Part shown: positions 1 through 10,575 of the stretch, piece after piece | Layout: each line of letters opens with the position of its first letter | How positions within the stretch are numbered: the stretch's first letter is position 1 | Assembly: GCF_026151205.1 (NCBI RefSeq) | Contig: NC_087079.1 | Coordinates: forward strand, 17,480,945-17,540,944 | DNA: 60,000 nt | Direction of reading: 5' to 3' | Source of the DNA: Bolinopsis microptera | Taxonomy: Eukaryota; Ctenophora; Tentaculata; Lobata; Bolinopsidae | The notes under the pieces: generated by a model | The model's input: only the letters and a program-made list of their open reading frames with translations | The model's database searches: none | What the model was told of the DNA's origin: nothing | Made by a program: the position numbers and the translations under genes

Positions 1-335
1 GAAAAACTTTCCGGTAGATTTTCAGAATGCTTGAACAATTATCTAAGATGAAAATTTCCTCAGATTTTGAATAAAATTACTCCTTAATGGTTTAAAATTA
101 ATTTTAAAAGTTAATACTTTGTCAAAAATCAAGTTTTAAAAACGGTTAACTTGATGACGTCATCAAGGGGTGTTTATGACGTCAAATAATTTTTTTATAC
201 AATGTAAACTAAAGTATAAACAATTATTTGCAAGACCTGTGGTCGGAAATGGCTGTATCTGTTATACTTTTGAATCTATGGACACTTAAATACAGGCTAC
301 AATTGACTGGCAAAGCGTCTATCCCTGAATATATA
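1..335 (+). repeat. Partial copy of the 1-kb body repeat
   Basis: This stretch matches 1556-1890 almost base for base, including the GATGACGTCATCAAG palindrome and the segment ending in CAAAGCGTCTATCC. It is the right-hand third of a body repeat whose other copies lie at 860-1895 (same strand), 2983-3977 and 4326-5341 (opposite strand). The copy is cut by the window edge. I see no coding potential. Confidence 0.85.
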
Positions 336-351
336 TGTATGTATATATATA

Positions 352-860
352 TTTTACCAAAACCCATATTCATGGGTAGAGTGGACCGCTGCCAGTGTCT
401 CTCTTTCCCAAACAAAAGGAAATGATATTAATTTGATTGACCGTTCTCAAATGCAAAATGATACCGAGAATGAAATCGGTCGCTCGCTTTTCCCATTCAT
501 TCACGGCTTACGAATTGTAATAATTTTCGATTGATTACATGTCAATCAGATGCTGTAAAAATCTCTTTGGGTTGCGTTCGGGTCAATACCTAGTATTTCG
601 GGGTAAGGGTGGTAGTTATCACTTATTGCATTAGCTGAAGTTTATTGAATCTTTATTGCCGAGTACAGCTGCCTTTGGGTAGATCTTCTTAATCTATTAC
701 AATTGTAAATGAATGGGAAAAGCGAGCGACCGATTTCATTCTCGGTATCATTTTGCATTTGAGAACGGTCAATCAAATTAATATCATTTCCTTTTGTTTG
801 GGAAAGAGAGACACTGGCAGCGGTCCACTCTACCCATGAATATGGGTTTTGGTAAAATAT
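352..860. repeat. Hairpin module 1 (long inverted repeat)
   Basis: Bases 352-505 are the reverse complement of about 706-860, giving arms of roughly 155 bp around a spacer of about 200 bp. Arm landmarks are CCCATATTCATGGG at the outer end and ACCGAGAATGAAATCGGT, itself a near palindrome, near the inner end. Two further copies of the module at 3978-4310 and 5342-5672 have much shorter spacers. The paired arms look like terminal inverted repeats or a foldback element. No transposase is present. Confidence 0.85.
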
Positions 861-1895
861 CATCTCTTTTTGATTATAATGTCAGGGTACTTTATAAAGT
901 CGAAATATAAACTGATATCTTCATTAATTAATAAGGAGGAAGTTTCAACGATTTCGAAATTTTCCTTTAAAAACATTTCCTTGTGTTTAGGTAAGCTTAT
1001 CGGTCGATCACTGACTGAATATGCCACCTAATACTCATTCAAGTTGGCATTAAATTCATATATAATGACATTAAACTGTCGTGGCAAAGCAGAATTTGTT
1101 GGAAATCACGAATGAGCAAAATTCTCACCTTTCGCACGTGCAAACTTTGAGCGGACGTTGCGTGCGCATCCAATATTGAATCGCCGTAAATTTTTTCATG
1201 TAATTGTTTTATATATAGCTTGATAAGCATGCAAAGTTTCAAAGTATTTCAAGAAGAACTGTAATCACAACGGCACTCTAAAGTTGACAGAAAATGACGA
1301 AAACAGCAATTTTCAGTGATTTTAGCGATTTTCTATCAATTTGGGCGTGTCCCCACGTGTGCAACTTTTCGATTTTCAACTTTAAAACTAGCCTATAACA
1401 CAATTTAGACCTTTAGAAAGCAAAATTGAGCTCCACAACCCAAGGGATGGCCCAACACCAGAGAATACTAATTCACAACTTTTGTGTTTTTATAAAATTA
1501 TTCTTCAAAAAAGCACAAACTTCAATAGCGAATATCTTTATGAAGGAGCAAGGTAGGAAAACTTTCCGGTAGATTTTCAGAATGCTTGAACAATTATCTA
1601 AGATGAAAATTTCCTCAGATTTTGAATAAAATTACTCCTTAATGGTTTAAAATTAATTTTAAAAGTTATTACTTTGTCAAAAATCAAGTTTTAAAAACGG
1701 TTAACTTGATGACGTCATCAAGGGGTGTTTATGACGTCAAATAATTCTTTTATACAATGTAAACTAAAGTGTAAACAATTATTTGCAAGACCTGTGGTCG
1801 GAAATGGCTTTATCTTTTATACTTTTGAATCTATGGACAATTAAATACAGGCTACAATTGACTGGCAAAGCGTCTATCCCTGAATATGTATATAT
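860..1895 (+). repeat. 1-kb body repeat, forward copy
   Basis: It begins just after hairpin module 1 and runs to the TATATA stretch near 1895. It recurs inverted at 2983-3977 and 4326-5341, and its last third recurs at 1-335. Together the copies give a large mirrored structure around 1902-2980. No open frame of convincing length is conserved among the copies. Confidence 0.8.
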
Positions 1896-1901
1896 ATATA
1901 T

Positions 1902-2440
1902 ATCACGACAATCTGTCGTAAAACAGGGGTTCTAGAAAACCCATTTCCCGATACTCCTGAAACCTGAAACTTTTTTTGCAGTCGATTTGATCAACGTCTA
2001 GACGCCCTGAAAAATTTCAGATCTCTAACTCAATTTTAACATGGTTTTTAAGGCACCTGAATATGGCGATTTTGGGTTTTTTACCGAATTTCGTATAACA
2101 GTGCTGGCGAGTATTTTATGCAAATTTCTTAAAAATCTCAACATAACTATTTTTTATTCCTGTCATCTTTGACATCAAATTAGAATGTTTTGAACTAAAA
2201 ATAATTCTGCTTAACGACTTCCGATGAGTCTTAATGCCTGGAAAACTCCTGCCGGAGGCGGCGGCCTTCGGCCGCCGCCTCCGGCCGGAGTGCACGCTTC
2301 GCGTGCACAAAAGAGGCTTGTAACGTGTACCAAAGGGGGTATAATAGTAAAGGGGGTATAATAGTTAAGGGGGTATAATAGTAAATGGGGAACATAGTAT
2401 ACCCACAATAAATGCAACGGTCGTGCTTGCCAGCACTGTG
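1902..2440 (+). repeat. Central 540-bp repeat, copy 1
   Basis: The unit starts with ACGACAATCTGTCGT, a small hairpin, and is directly repeated at 2442-2980. Inside it CAGTGCTGGCGAG (about 2099) and its near inverse CTTGCCAGCACTG (about 2427) could bound a MITE of about 340 bp. It also carries two stable GC-rich hairpins at 2250-2307 and a short array of a GGGGGTATAATAGT motif at 2333-2385. Short open frames on both strands look like chance. Confidence 0.8.
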
Positions 2441-2441
2441 A

Positions 2442-2980
2442 TCACGACAATCTATCGTAAAACAGGGGTTCTAGAAAACCCATTTCCCGATGCTCCTGAA
2501 ACCTGAAACTTTTTTTGCAGTCGATTTGGTCAACGTCTAGACGCCCTGAAAAATTTCAGATCTCTAACTCAATTTTAACATGGTTTTTAAGGCACCTGAA
2601 TATGGCGATTTTGGGTTTTTTACCGAATTTCGTATAACAGTGCTGGCGAGTATTTTATGCAAATTTCTTAAAAATCTCAACATAACTATTTTTTATTCCT
2701 GTCATCTTTGACATAAAATTAGAATGTTTTGAACTAAAAATAAATCTGCTGAACGACTTCCGATGAGTCTTAATGCCTGAAAAACTCCTGCCGGAAGCGG
2801 CGGCCTTCGGCCGCCGCCTCCGGCCGGAGTGCACGCTTCGCGTGCACGAAAGAGGCTTCCGACGAGTACCAAAGGGGTTATAATAGTAAAGGGGGTATAA
2901 TAGTAAAGGGGGTACAATAGTTAAGGGGGTACATAGTATACCCCCAATAAAGACACCGCTCGTGCTTGCCAGCACTGTGA
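2442..2980 (+). repeat. Central 540-bp repeat, copy 2
   Basis: This is a direct tandem copy of 1902-2440 with scattered substitutions. It keeps the GC hairpin pair (about 2790-2848) and the GGGGGTATAATAGT-type array. It sits between the inverted 1-kb body repeats. Confidence 0.8.
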
Positions 2981-2982
2981 TA

Positions 2983-3977
2983 GACGCTTTTGCAGTAAAT
3001 TGTAGCCTACATTTAAGTGTCCGTAGATTCAAAAGTATAAAAGATACAGTCATTTCGAACCACAGGTTTTAAAGATAATTGTTTATACTTTAGTTTACAT
3101 TATATCGAAAAATAATTTATCGTCATCATCATCACTTGATGACGTCATCAATTTAAGTGTTTTTAAAACTTGATTTTTGACAAAATAACAACTTTTCAAA
3201 TCGATTTTAAAGCATTAAGGAGTAATTTTATTCAAAATCTGAGGACATTTTCATCTTAGATAATTGTTCAAGCATTCTGAAAATCTACCGGAAAGTTTTC
3301 CTACCTTGCTCCTTCATAAAGATATTCGCTATTGAAGTTTGTGCTTTTTTGAAGAATAATTTTATAAAAACACAAAAGTTGTGAATTAGTATTCTCTGGT
3401 GTTGGGCCATCCCTTGGGTTGTGGAGCTCAATTTTGCTTTCTAAAGGTCTAAATTGTGTTATAGGCTAGTTTTAAAGTTGAAAATCGAAAAGTTGCACAC
3501 GTGGGGACACGCCCAAATTCATTTAAAATAGCTAAAATCACTAAAAATTGTTATTTTCACGATTTTTACCAACTTTGGAGTCCCGTTGTGATCCAAGTTC
3601 TTTTTGAAATCTTCTGAAACTTTTCATGCTTATCAAACTATATATTAAATAACACTATGCAAAAATTTATGGTGATTCAATATTTTATGCGCACGCAACG
3701 TCCGCTCAAAGTTTGCACGTGCGAAAGGTGAGAATTTTGCTCATTCGTGATTTCGAATATATTCTGCTTTCCCACGATATTAAAATGGCATTATATATGA
3801 ATTTAATGCCAACTTGAATGAGTAAAAAGTGCTATATTCAGTCTGTTATTGACAGATATGCCTACCTAAACACAAGGAAACGTTTTCAAAGGTAAAATTT
3901 CGAAATCGTTGAAATTACCTCCTTATTAAGTTTCGACTGTGTAAATTATCCTGACATTATAATCAAAAAGAGATGAT
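2983..3977 (-). repeat. 1-kb body repeat, inverted copy 1
   Basis: It is the reverse complement of 860-1890 with modest divergence: the AAAACTTTCCGGTAG segment is seen inverted near 3285 and the TGACGTCATCA palindrome near 3140. It is followed by hairpin module 2. Confidence 0.8.
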
Positions 3978-4310
3978 ATTTGACCAAAACCCATAATCAT
4001 GGGTAGAGTGAACCGCTGCCAGTGTCTCTCTTTTCCAAACAAAAGAAAATGATATTAATTTGAGGAACCGTCCGCAAATGCAAATTGATACCGAGAATGA
4101 AATCGGTCGCTCGCTTTTCCCATTCATTCACGGCTTACGTATTGTAATAAAGCTTATTGAATGGGAAAAGCGAGCGACCGATTTCATTCTCGGTATCAAT
4201 TTGCATTTGCGGACGGTTCCTCAAATTAATATCATTTTCTTTTGTTTGGAAAAGAGAGACACTGGCAGCGGTTCACTCTACCCATGATTATGGGTTTTGG
4301 TCAAATATAT
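3978..4310. repeat. Hairpin module 2 (long inverted repeat)
   Basis: Arms of about 155 bp (3978-4132 and 4155-4310) are reverse complements with a spacer of only about 20 bp. It is homologous to the modules at 352-860 and 5342-5672. Short frames read through it on both strands because of its symmetry; they are not genes. Confidence 0.85.
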
Positions 4311-4325
4311 ATATACTATATATAT

Positions 4326-5341
4326 GTATAGACGCTTTTTGCAGTCAATTGTAGCCTACATTTAAGTGTCCGTAGATTCAAAAGTATAAACGATACAGTC
4401 ATCTCGAACCACAGGTTTTAAAGATAATTGTTTAAGCTTTAGTTTACATTGTATTGAAAAATAATTTAACGTCATCATCATCACTTGATGACGTCATCAA
4501 GTTAAGTGTTTTTAAAACTTGACTTTTGACAAAGTAACAACTTTTTAAATCGATTTTACACTATTAAGGAGTAATTTTATTCAAAATCTGAGGACATTTT
4601 CATCTTAGATAATTGTTCAAGCATTCCGAAAATCTACCGGAATAGTTTCCTACCTTGCTCCTTCATAAAGATATTTGCTGTTGAAGTTAGTGCTTTTTTG
4701 AAGAATAATTTTATAAAAACACAAAAGTTGTGAATTAGTATTCTCTGGTGTTGGGCCATCCCTTGGGTTGTGGAGCTCAATTTTGCTTCTTAAAGGTGTA
4801 AATTGTGTTATAGGCTAGTTTTAAAGTTAAAAATCGAAAAGTTGCACACGTGGGGACACGCCCAAATTCATTTAAAATAGCTAAAATCGCTAAAAATTTT
4901 GATTTTCACGATTTTTATCAACTTTGGAGTCCCGTTGTGATCCAAGTTCTTTTTGAAATCTTCTGAAACTTTGCATGCTTATCAAACTATATATTAAATA
5001 CCACTATGCAAAAATGTACGGTGATTCAATATTGTATGCGCACGCGACGTCCGCTCAAAGTTTGCACGTTCGAAAGGTGAGAAATTTGCTCATTCGTGAT
5101 TTCGAATATATTCTGCTTTCCACGATATTTAAATGGCATTATATATGAATTTAATGCCAACTTGAATGAGTAAAAAGTGCCATATTCAGTCGGTTATCGA
5201 CAGAAATACCTAACTAAACACAAGGAAACGTTTTCAAAGGCAGAATTTCGAAATCGTCGAAATTACCTCCTTGTTAATGAAGTTTCGACTAGCTGTGTAA
5301 ATTATCCTGACATTATATTTTTATAATCAAAAAGAGATGAT
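4326..5341 (-). repeat. 1-kb body repeat, inverted copy 2
   Basis: This is a second copy in the same orientation as 2983-3977, so modules here alternate as body, hairpin, body, hairpin in a tandem of about 1.35 kb. It is preceded by an AT dinucleotide stretch at 4305-4326. Confidence 0.8.
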
Positions 5342-5672
5342 ATTTGACCAAAACCCATAATCATGGGTAGAGTGTACCGCTGCCAGTGTCTCTCTTTTCC
5401 AAACAAAAGGAAATGATATTAATTTGAGGAACAGTCCGCTAATGCAAATTGATACCGAGAATGAAATCGGTCGCTCGCTTTTTCCATTCGATCACGGCTT
5501 ACGAATTGTAATAATGCTTATTGATTTGAAAAAGCGAGCGACCGATTTCATTCTCGGTATCAATTTGCATTAGCGGACTGTTCCTCAAATTAATATCATT
5601 TCCTTTTGTTTGGAAAAGAGAGACACTGGCAGCGGTACACTCTACCCATGATTATGGGTTTTGGTCAAATAA
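5342..5672. repeat. Hairpin module 3 (long inverted repeat)
   Basis: Arms are 5342-5500 and 5520-5668 and pair nearly perfectly. They carry the same CCCATAATCATGGG and ACCGAGAATGAAATCGGT landmarks as module 2. The module marks the right end of the inverted-repeat complex. Confidence 0.85.
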
Positions 5673-5739
5673 TCAATACATATAATATACTTCAAAAAAA
5701 AACTTCAAAATATATTGTTAGTTCATCTATCGTTCATAA

Positions 5740-6437
5740 GATGGGGTACTCTCAATAATCAAGTACATGAGTACCCGACCCGCCGCGCCACGCAAGCACC
5801 ACACTGCAATTGAAATTGGAGATTAATTAGAAAATTTTTTTGATTAGAAAATTTTTTTAAATCCAAGCAACTTTATTTTTATCGTGCACCCCCTATAAGA
5901 AGAAACCTAGCCAGAGTGGAAGTCGGCGCCCTCATTCAATTTTTGGAGAAAATCGCTCGCGCTCGCCAAAATTTGTTGGACCAGGACGATGTCCTAGCCT
6001 GGCAGCTCATTGCGCGTCGCAACGAGCTTCGTTGTTCGTCGACGTGCGACGAGCAACGAGACAAATTGCGTGGCGCGTCGGGTGGCACATCTTAACGGGC
6101 GATACGCGTATAAATTTCGATCGCTGACGTACAGCGAACATCACAGCTAAGAGTGGCGTCAGCTAGTAGGATTTCATCCTACAATGCAAGGCACATCGCG
6201 TTCATTTAGCTAACCAGGTGCTTTCGCGCCGCTGCGGGCGCGCTTGTTCCACAAGTCATTTCCGGCGGTCGCACGCTACTGCAAGCGAGAGGGCTATACT
6301 TAGAGCAACACATCGCGCCACAAGCCAAATATTTATCAACATCTTGACTAGCTACGCGGTCCTTTTCCGCATGCGCTCGCGCTGTGCTCAAAAATTGACG
6401 TCGTCAATCAATCAACATCAAGATTTTAGTTTTACAT
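5740..6437. other. GC-rich spacer with inverted repeats upstream of LINE
   Basis: The sequence is richer in GC and CpG than its surroundings. Near 5775-5805 a CCGACCCGCCGCGCCACGCAA segment is partly mirrored near 6065-6090, and 6020-6060 holds overlapping CGACG and CGAGCAACGAG palindromes. It could be a MITE, a SINE-like remnant or unrelated flanking DNA. No coding frame is convincing. Confidence 0.4.
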
Positions 6438-8324
6438 TTGACCTTTATGTCTCTAGTTACACCCTTGCACAAAAAGGGGAGTGTATACGATCCGAACAAC
6501 TACCGGGCGATAGCCGTGGCGAGCAATGTTGGGAAGCTGTTTTCAACTATCTTATTACAGCGCCTACTCACATTCCGGTCACTGAACTGTCCAGACACCA
6601 TAAACCAGCTAGGGTTCTGTAAAAAAGCACAGACGAGTGACCACATACTAACACTCTCAACTTGCATCCAAAAGTATGTAACGCAACGGAAAAAGAGGCT
6701 ATATGGATGCTTCGTCGACTACGCGAAGGCGTTCGACTCTGTGTGCCGAGATGCCATGCTCTATAAACTCTGGGAGCTAGGAGTAAGAGGTCGATACTTT
6801 CAATGTATCGAGCAGATGTATTCACATTCCTCAGCAAAAATCAAACTGTTGAACAGATTGTCAGAGACAATCGACATTCACTGTGGGACTGAGCAAGGTC
6901 ACCCGATGTCTCCTGAGCTGTTCAAGTGTTTCATCCACCAACTCTCCCTAGATCTGGATAACGCTGAGGAAGTCAACGTCCCTGAACTGAATAATGTTAA
7001 TATCACTCATCTCCTCTGGGCTGATGATCTTATACTTCTTGCCCTTGATCATACTGGACTACAGAAACTTCTAAACGTTTTACACAGTTACTGTATCGAA
7101 TGGGGACTAACCGTTAACATCGAAAAAACGGCAGTGATGGTGTTCAACCGTTCCGGGAGGCTCCTTAAAGAGAGTCTGACATTCCAACTCGGCGAAACCA
7201 ACATCACATCAGTTCGAGAATATTGCTACCTCGGGATAACCTTTACCCTCAACGGTTCTTCAGCAGTAGCACAGAACAAACTGAAGCAAAAAGGTCTCAG
7301 AAGCTACTTCGCGCTAAAAAGCAGTATTGACTTAAGACACTTCAGGCGAACAATCGTATTCAAGCTATTCGACGCGCTTGTGGTACCGATTGTGACATAC
7401 GGATGTCAGGTGTGGCTCCCAGAGACTCTCTTTGTCAGAAACTATCAAGATAATATCAACACCAAATCTCTCCTGAAGGAGACTGCAAGAGATCCTCTCG
7501 AAAAGCTTCATCTCTCATTCCTCAAGTGGACCTTAGGAGTGGGCAGAAAAACCTCAAATGCGAGTGTATGGGGTGATACAGGCCGCTGCCCCCTAGTGAT
7601 AAAGGCATCAAAGCAAGTATTTGGGTATTTCAACCGACTTGAGCAAATGGACAGAGCTGGTTGCACAAGTCTAGCCAGACAGGCGTTCATAGAACAACGC
7701 ACACTCAATCTGCCATGGTACAAAGGTATAGAAGATCTCCGACAAAGCCTTCAGTCAGTATCATCTCGCAGGTTGACCTACCCCAACCAATTCAAAACAG
7801 CACTACGTAGTACTTTTATTAACTGTTGGAACGAGGAGCGGCAAAACAACCGGAAGCTCAGTTTCTACAACACTATCAAAAGTGAATTTACAGCTGAAGC
7901 GTACCTGAACCTGCAGCTCAGTGGAGAAGAGGTGAAGCGGCTGGCGCAGTTCAGAATGAGTGCTCATAAGTTCAACATCGAGACCGGTAGATACGCCATC
8001 AACCGTGAAAATCCGCTCAGTCGCATTTGTAAGCACTGTTCTTCATCAGACCTTGAAGCTGTCGGTATACTGGCCGAACTACCAATGTTTGAGCCGATCA
8101 TTGAAGATGAGAAACACGTTCTCGCGGATTGTTCGCTTTACGACGACCTGAGGCGAAACATAGGTCAGCAGGCGAGAACCATGATCACCTCTGGAGCGGA
8201 GACCTTTGCCGACCTCTTCAAGGATATCCTATTGATCAGAGAAACTGCCAGATTCTTGAGTAAAGTGAACAAGCGGAGGTTCCCCCCGAGTGACAGAAAA
8301 GAAAAGGAAGGACCTACAACATGA
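6438..8324 (+). CDS. LINE reverse transcriptase, 5'-truncated
   Basis: A 628-residue open frame encodes the reverse transcriptase of a non-LTR retrotransposon, which copies element RNA at a nicked target. The recognisable sequence begins inside the RT N-terminal region (TPLHKKGSVYDPNNYR), so the endonuclease domain is missing and the listed start (a TTG codon) is not a true initiator. Motif A is FVDYAKAFDS with aspartate at about residue 94. The next block is GTEQGHPMSP (150-159). Motif C is WADD (194-197), with tryptophan in place of the usual tyrosine or phenylalanine. A C-terminal Cys/His cluster (ICKHC, then EDEKHVLADCSLYDDL) is the zinc-binding end common in Jockey/CR1/L2-type elements. 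The frame is uninterrupted, which suggests a young copy. The clade is not resolved by eye. Confidence 0.85.
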   Translation: MTFMSLVTPLHKKGSVYDPNNYRAIAVASNVGKLFSTILLQRLLTFRSLNCPDTINQLGFCKKAQTSDHILTLSTCIQKYVTQRKKRLYGCFVDYAKAFDSVCRDAMLYKLWELGVRGRYFQCIEQMYSHSSAKIKLLNRLSETIDIHCGTEQGHPMSPELFKCFIHQLSLDLDNAEEVNVPELNNVNITHLLWADDLILLALDHTGLQKLLNVLHSYCIEWGLTVNIEKTAVMVFNRSGRLLKESLTFQLGETNITSVREYCYLGITFTLNGSSAVAQNKLKQKGLRSYFALKSSIDLRHFRRTIVFKLFDALVVPIVTYGCQVWLPETLFVRNYQDNINTKSLLKETARDPLEKLHLSFLKWTLGVGRKTSNASVWGDTGRCPLVIKASKQVFGYFNRLEQMDRAGCTSLARQAFIEQRTLNLPWYKGIEDLRQSLQSVSSRRLTYPNQFKTALRSTFINCWNEERQNNRKLSFYNTIKSEFTAEAYLNLQLSGEEVKRLAQFRMSAHKFNIETGRYAINRENPLSRICKHCSSSDLEAVGILAELPMFEPIIEDEKHVLADCSLYDDLRRNIGQQARTMITSGAETFADLFKDILLIRETARFLSKVNKRRFPPSDRKEKEGPTT

Positions 8325-8660
8325 CTCACGGACTCAACATGCGAAACGTGGATCCGACAGTGTGTTATTTTCGTGTGCGTTTCACACTTTTGATTTAGTG
8401 TGGAAGTTATGTGTGGATTTAGGCATGGACACAAAGGACTGGTTGTTCGCGTCATGAACATTCCTTTTTAGAATAGCTCGGTTTTTAAACTCTTTAGACT
8501 ATAACCGTCAACCGTGCATTTTTCAGGACAGGTTTCGGTTTTTTCGTTTTTGACTTTCATTTTATCTTTATTTTTTTTTAATTTAGATCCGACACAATGT
8601 TTATTGTAATGATCATTTTATTTTGAAATCCTTTGAAATCCTTTGAAATCCCTGTCAAAA
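8325..8660 (+). mobile_element. LINE 3' UTR and repeat tail
   Basis: After the RT stop codon the sequence runs without genes to three tandem copies of a GAAATCCTTT unit at 8621-8652. A short tandem tail in place of poly(A) is typical of CR1/L2/RTE-type LINE 3' ends, so I place the element end near 8660. I did not find a convincing target-site duplication. Confidence 0.55.
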
Positions 8661-9109
8661 AATCTTTGAATTTTCAATCGGTGGTCGATGTTACCTGAGG
8701 ACCTCAGGCTTCGTCCTTACTTCGTCACAGGACGATCGGAGCTCGAAGAGCGTAGAGAGTGCTGGCTGGCGTCGTCCTGTGATGGTCGACGTATTTTTGC
8801 TTGCTGGGATCCGGCCGAATGACGCCACATGCAACGTGTAGGGTAAAACTAAAAACGCTTCCCTATATGAGATAATATGACAAAAATTGTTTTGGTCACG
8901 TGACCAGTCAATGACATTGATATTTCGCTGCGGACGGTTTGGTGGAGGGTTAGGGTCAACGTTTATACATTATAGGGTCAAAGTTAGGACTAGAGTTGTA
9001 CACTATTGACATTGTGAGGGTAATGGTTAAGGTTTATCACTAGCGACCTTTTCATCTGACCACAATATTGCAATTGCAAAATGCTATGTTGAATGTCACG
9101 TGACAAATT

Positions 9110-9520
9110 TAGCCGAGGGTCGGAAGTCGGAGGTCGGAAGTCAGTGGACTCTGTTGGAGTCCGGCGGACTCCGAGCGGAGTCCGCCGAGCTGGCGGAGTC
9201 CGCCAAGCTCCGCCGGACTCCGCCGGATTCAAGTCTGGCGGAGAGGTCCGGCGGAGTCCGCCAAGCACTCCGCCGGAGTCCGCGGCGGACCGGAGTCCGC
9301 CTAGTGGCTTAGTCCGCGGCGGACACTCCGCCGAGCCGCCGCGGAGCCGCTCGGAGTCCGCGGCGGACTTTAAAGTCCGCTCGGAGTCCGCTCGGCTCCG
9401 CTCGGAGTCCGCCAAAATGTACTCGAGTCCAGTGTAAATACATTTTGGCGGAGCACCGCCGGAGTCCGCTCGGAGTCCGGCGGCTCCGCCGCGGACTCTA
9501 CTCCGCGACGGATAGTGCCT
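9110..9520. repeat. GC-rich CGGAGTCCGC palindromic island
   Basis: About 400 bp consist almost entirely of variants of GGAGTCCGC and its complement GCGGACTCC in both orientations and at irregular spacing. It is not a fixed-period satellite. Open frames on both strands here (rich in S, R, P, G) come from composition and should not be read as genes. It lies about 400 bp upstream of the secreted LamG-like exon. The GC content contrasts sharply with the AT-rich flanks. Confidence 0.75.
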
Positions 9521-9916
9521 TTTATTGGACTGTATCGTTATGACGTGTCAACTGTCAACCGGCAAGTTCCCATGCAACAACAATCAGCATCGTGATTGAA
9601 GGCAGGGTCATTTTGTAATTGCTTGGTTTGTTACCTTACAGTTGTTATAACCCCAATTTAACGTTATATTATAACTTAGGTCTGGTGGCAGTTATACTTT
9701 TCTGTAACGGTCGGCATTTTGTTCAATTTTAATTAGGGTTTAACTGTATTCGGTTAAGAAAATTAGCTAATAGCTACCATTAAACTAACAATGATTAGTC
9801 CTCTTCTTGTTAATTTAAACAGACAAGTAATAATTAAACAATAGGGTTTAAGTTAAAATAACAAACGTATTTATAAATGATCAGTATTCACTATTCAGTA
9901 ATCTTAAACCAGGATC

Positions 9917-10279
9917 ATGTTTTTGCAACTCCTAACAGCCCTGCTAGCCCTACATTGCACCATCCCCACTATATTGGCATCAGAGAGATCCTTAACAAAG
10001 GCACTACAGTTCGGTACCACTCTTGGTGACTACGTAGAGTTTTCACCTGATATGAGCCAGGTCAAAGACTCCCTAACGGTGTGTTCATGGGTAAAGAAGC
10101 AGCTGACTGGCCCCTACAGATCCTGGTTTCACTACAAAACGTCCTCACACAGGGTAGAGATCCTAATATCAGATGCTGGTTACTACAACTACATTCAAAA
10201 CATCAACAACGACCTGAGAAATGCTGTTACAGTACCCCTCAACACGTGGACTCATCAAACTATTAAAGATCGATTTTGA
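9917..10279 (+). CDS. Secreted LamG/pentraxin-like protein, truncated
   Basis: The ATG at 9917 opens a 120-residue frame. Residues 1-21 are a classic signal peptide: hydrophobic, ending in TILA before SERSL. Residues 30-115 resemble the start of a concanavalin A-like (LamG/pentraxin) beta-sandwich: YVEFSPDMSQVKDSLTVCSWVKK, later VEILISDAGYY, then PLNTWTHQ. In such domains the WTH segment is normally followed by about 100 more residues. Here the homology stops at WTHQ and the frame ends 6 codons later, with no good GT donor before the stop. So this is either a truncated gene, a pseudogene, or an exon 1 whose donor I misjudge. The protein would be extracellular; its ligand is unknown. Confidence 0.5.
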   Translation: MFLQLLTALLALHCTIPTILASERSLTKALQFGTTLGDYVEFSPDMSQVKDSLTVCSWVKKQLTGPYRSWFHYKTSSHRVEILISDAGYYNYIQNINNDLRNAVTVPLNTWTHQTIKDRF

Positions 10280-10439
10280 GGGATAAGGAAGTGTTTATAG
10301 GTTCTGAAACGTAGCTAAATCGATTTTTCGTGCAATTTTAGGTTAGAAACGGTCCTCAAAATAAGTTAATAAGAAGGTCGATTTCTCGGTTATTTTTGAG
10401 CTTTCGTTCAGAAAATATTTCGGGGCCCTCAAAGGGGGG

Positions 10440-10575
10440 TAACAAGAAGTGTATCACCTCATCAGCCTGCTTAACATGTGCTCGACCTAAAATGTAAACA
10501 AACAATGATCACCTCCTCAGCCTGCTTAACATGTGCTCACTATTAATGTAAACAAACAATGATCACCTCCCCGCC
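10440..10575. repeat. Short tandem repeat, about 57 bp x 2.3
   Basis: The unit contains TCACCTCCTCAGCCTGC and ends with ATGTAAACAAACAATGA; two copies and a partial third are seen. It lies in the sequence that replaces the expected continuation of the LamG-like gene. Confidence 0.7.

Noticed and set aside
2099-2441. hAT-like MITE bounded by CAGTGCTGGC
   Set aside because: The inverted ends are suggestive, but no 8-bp target duplication flanks either copy, so I leave it as part of the 540-bp repeat.
4060-4354. Frames through the hairpin modules (for example TENEIGRSLFPF)
   Set aside because: They occur in both orientations of an inverted repeat and are not conserved as frames between modules.
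8990-9437. Ser/Arg/Pro-rich frames on both strands
   Set aside because: They arise from the GGAGTCCGC island. Amino-acid content follows the repeated word and there is no homology I recognise.
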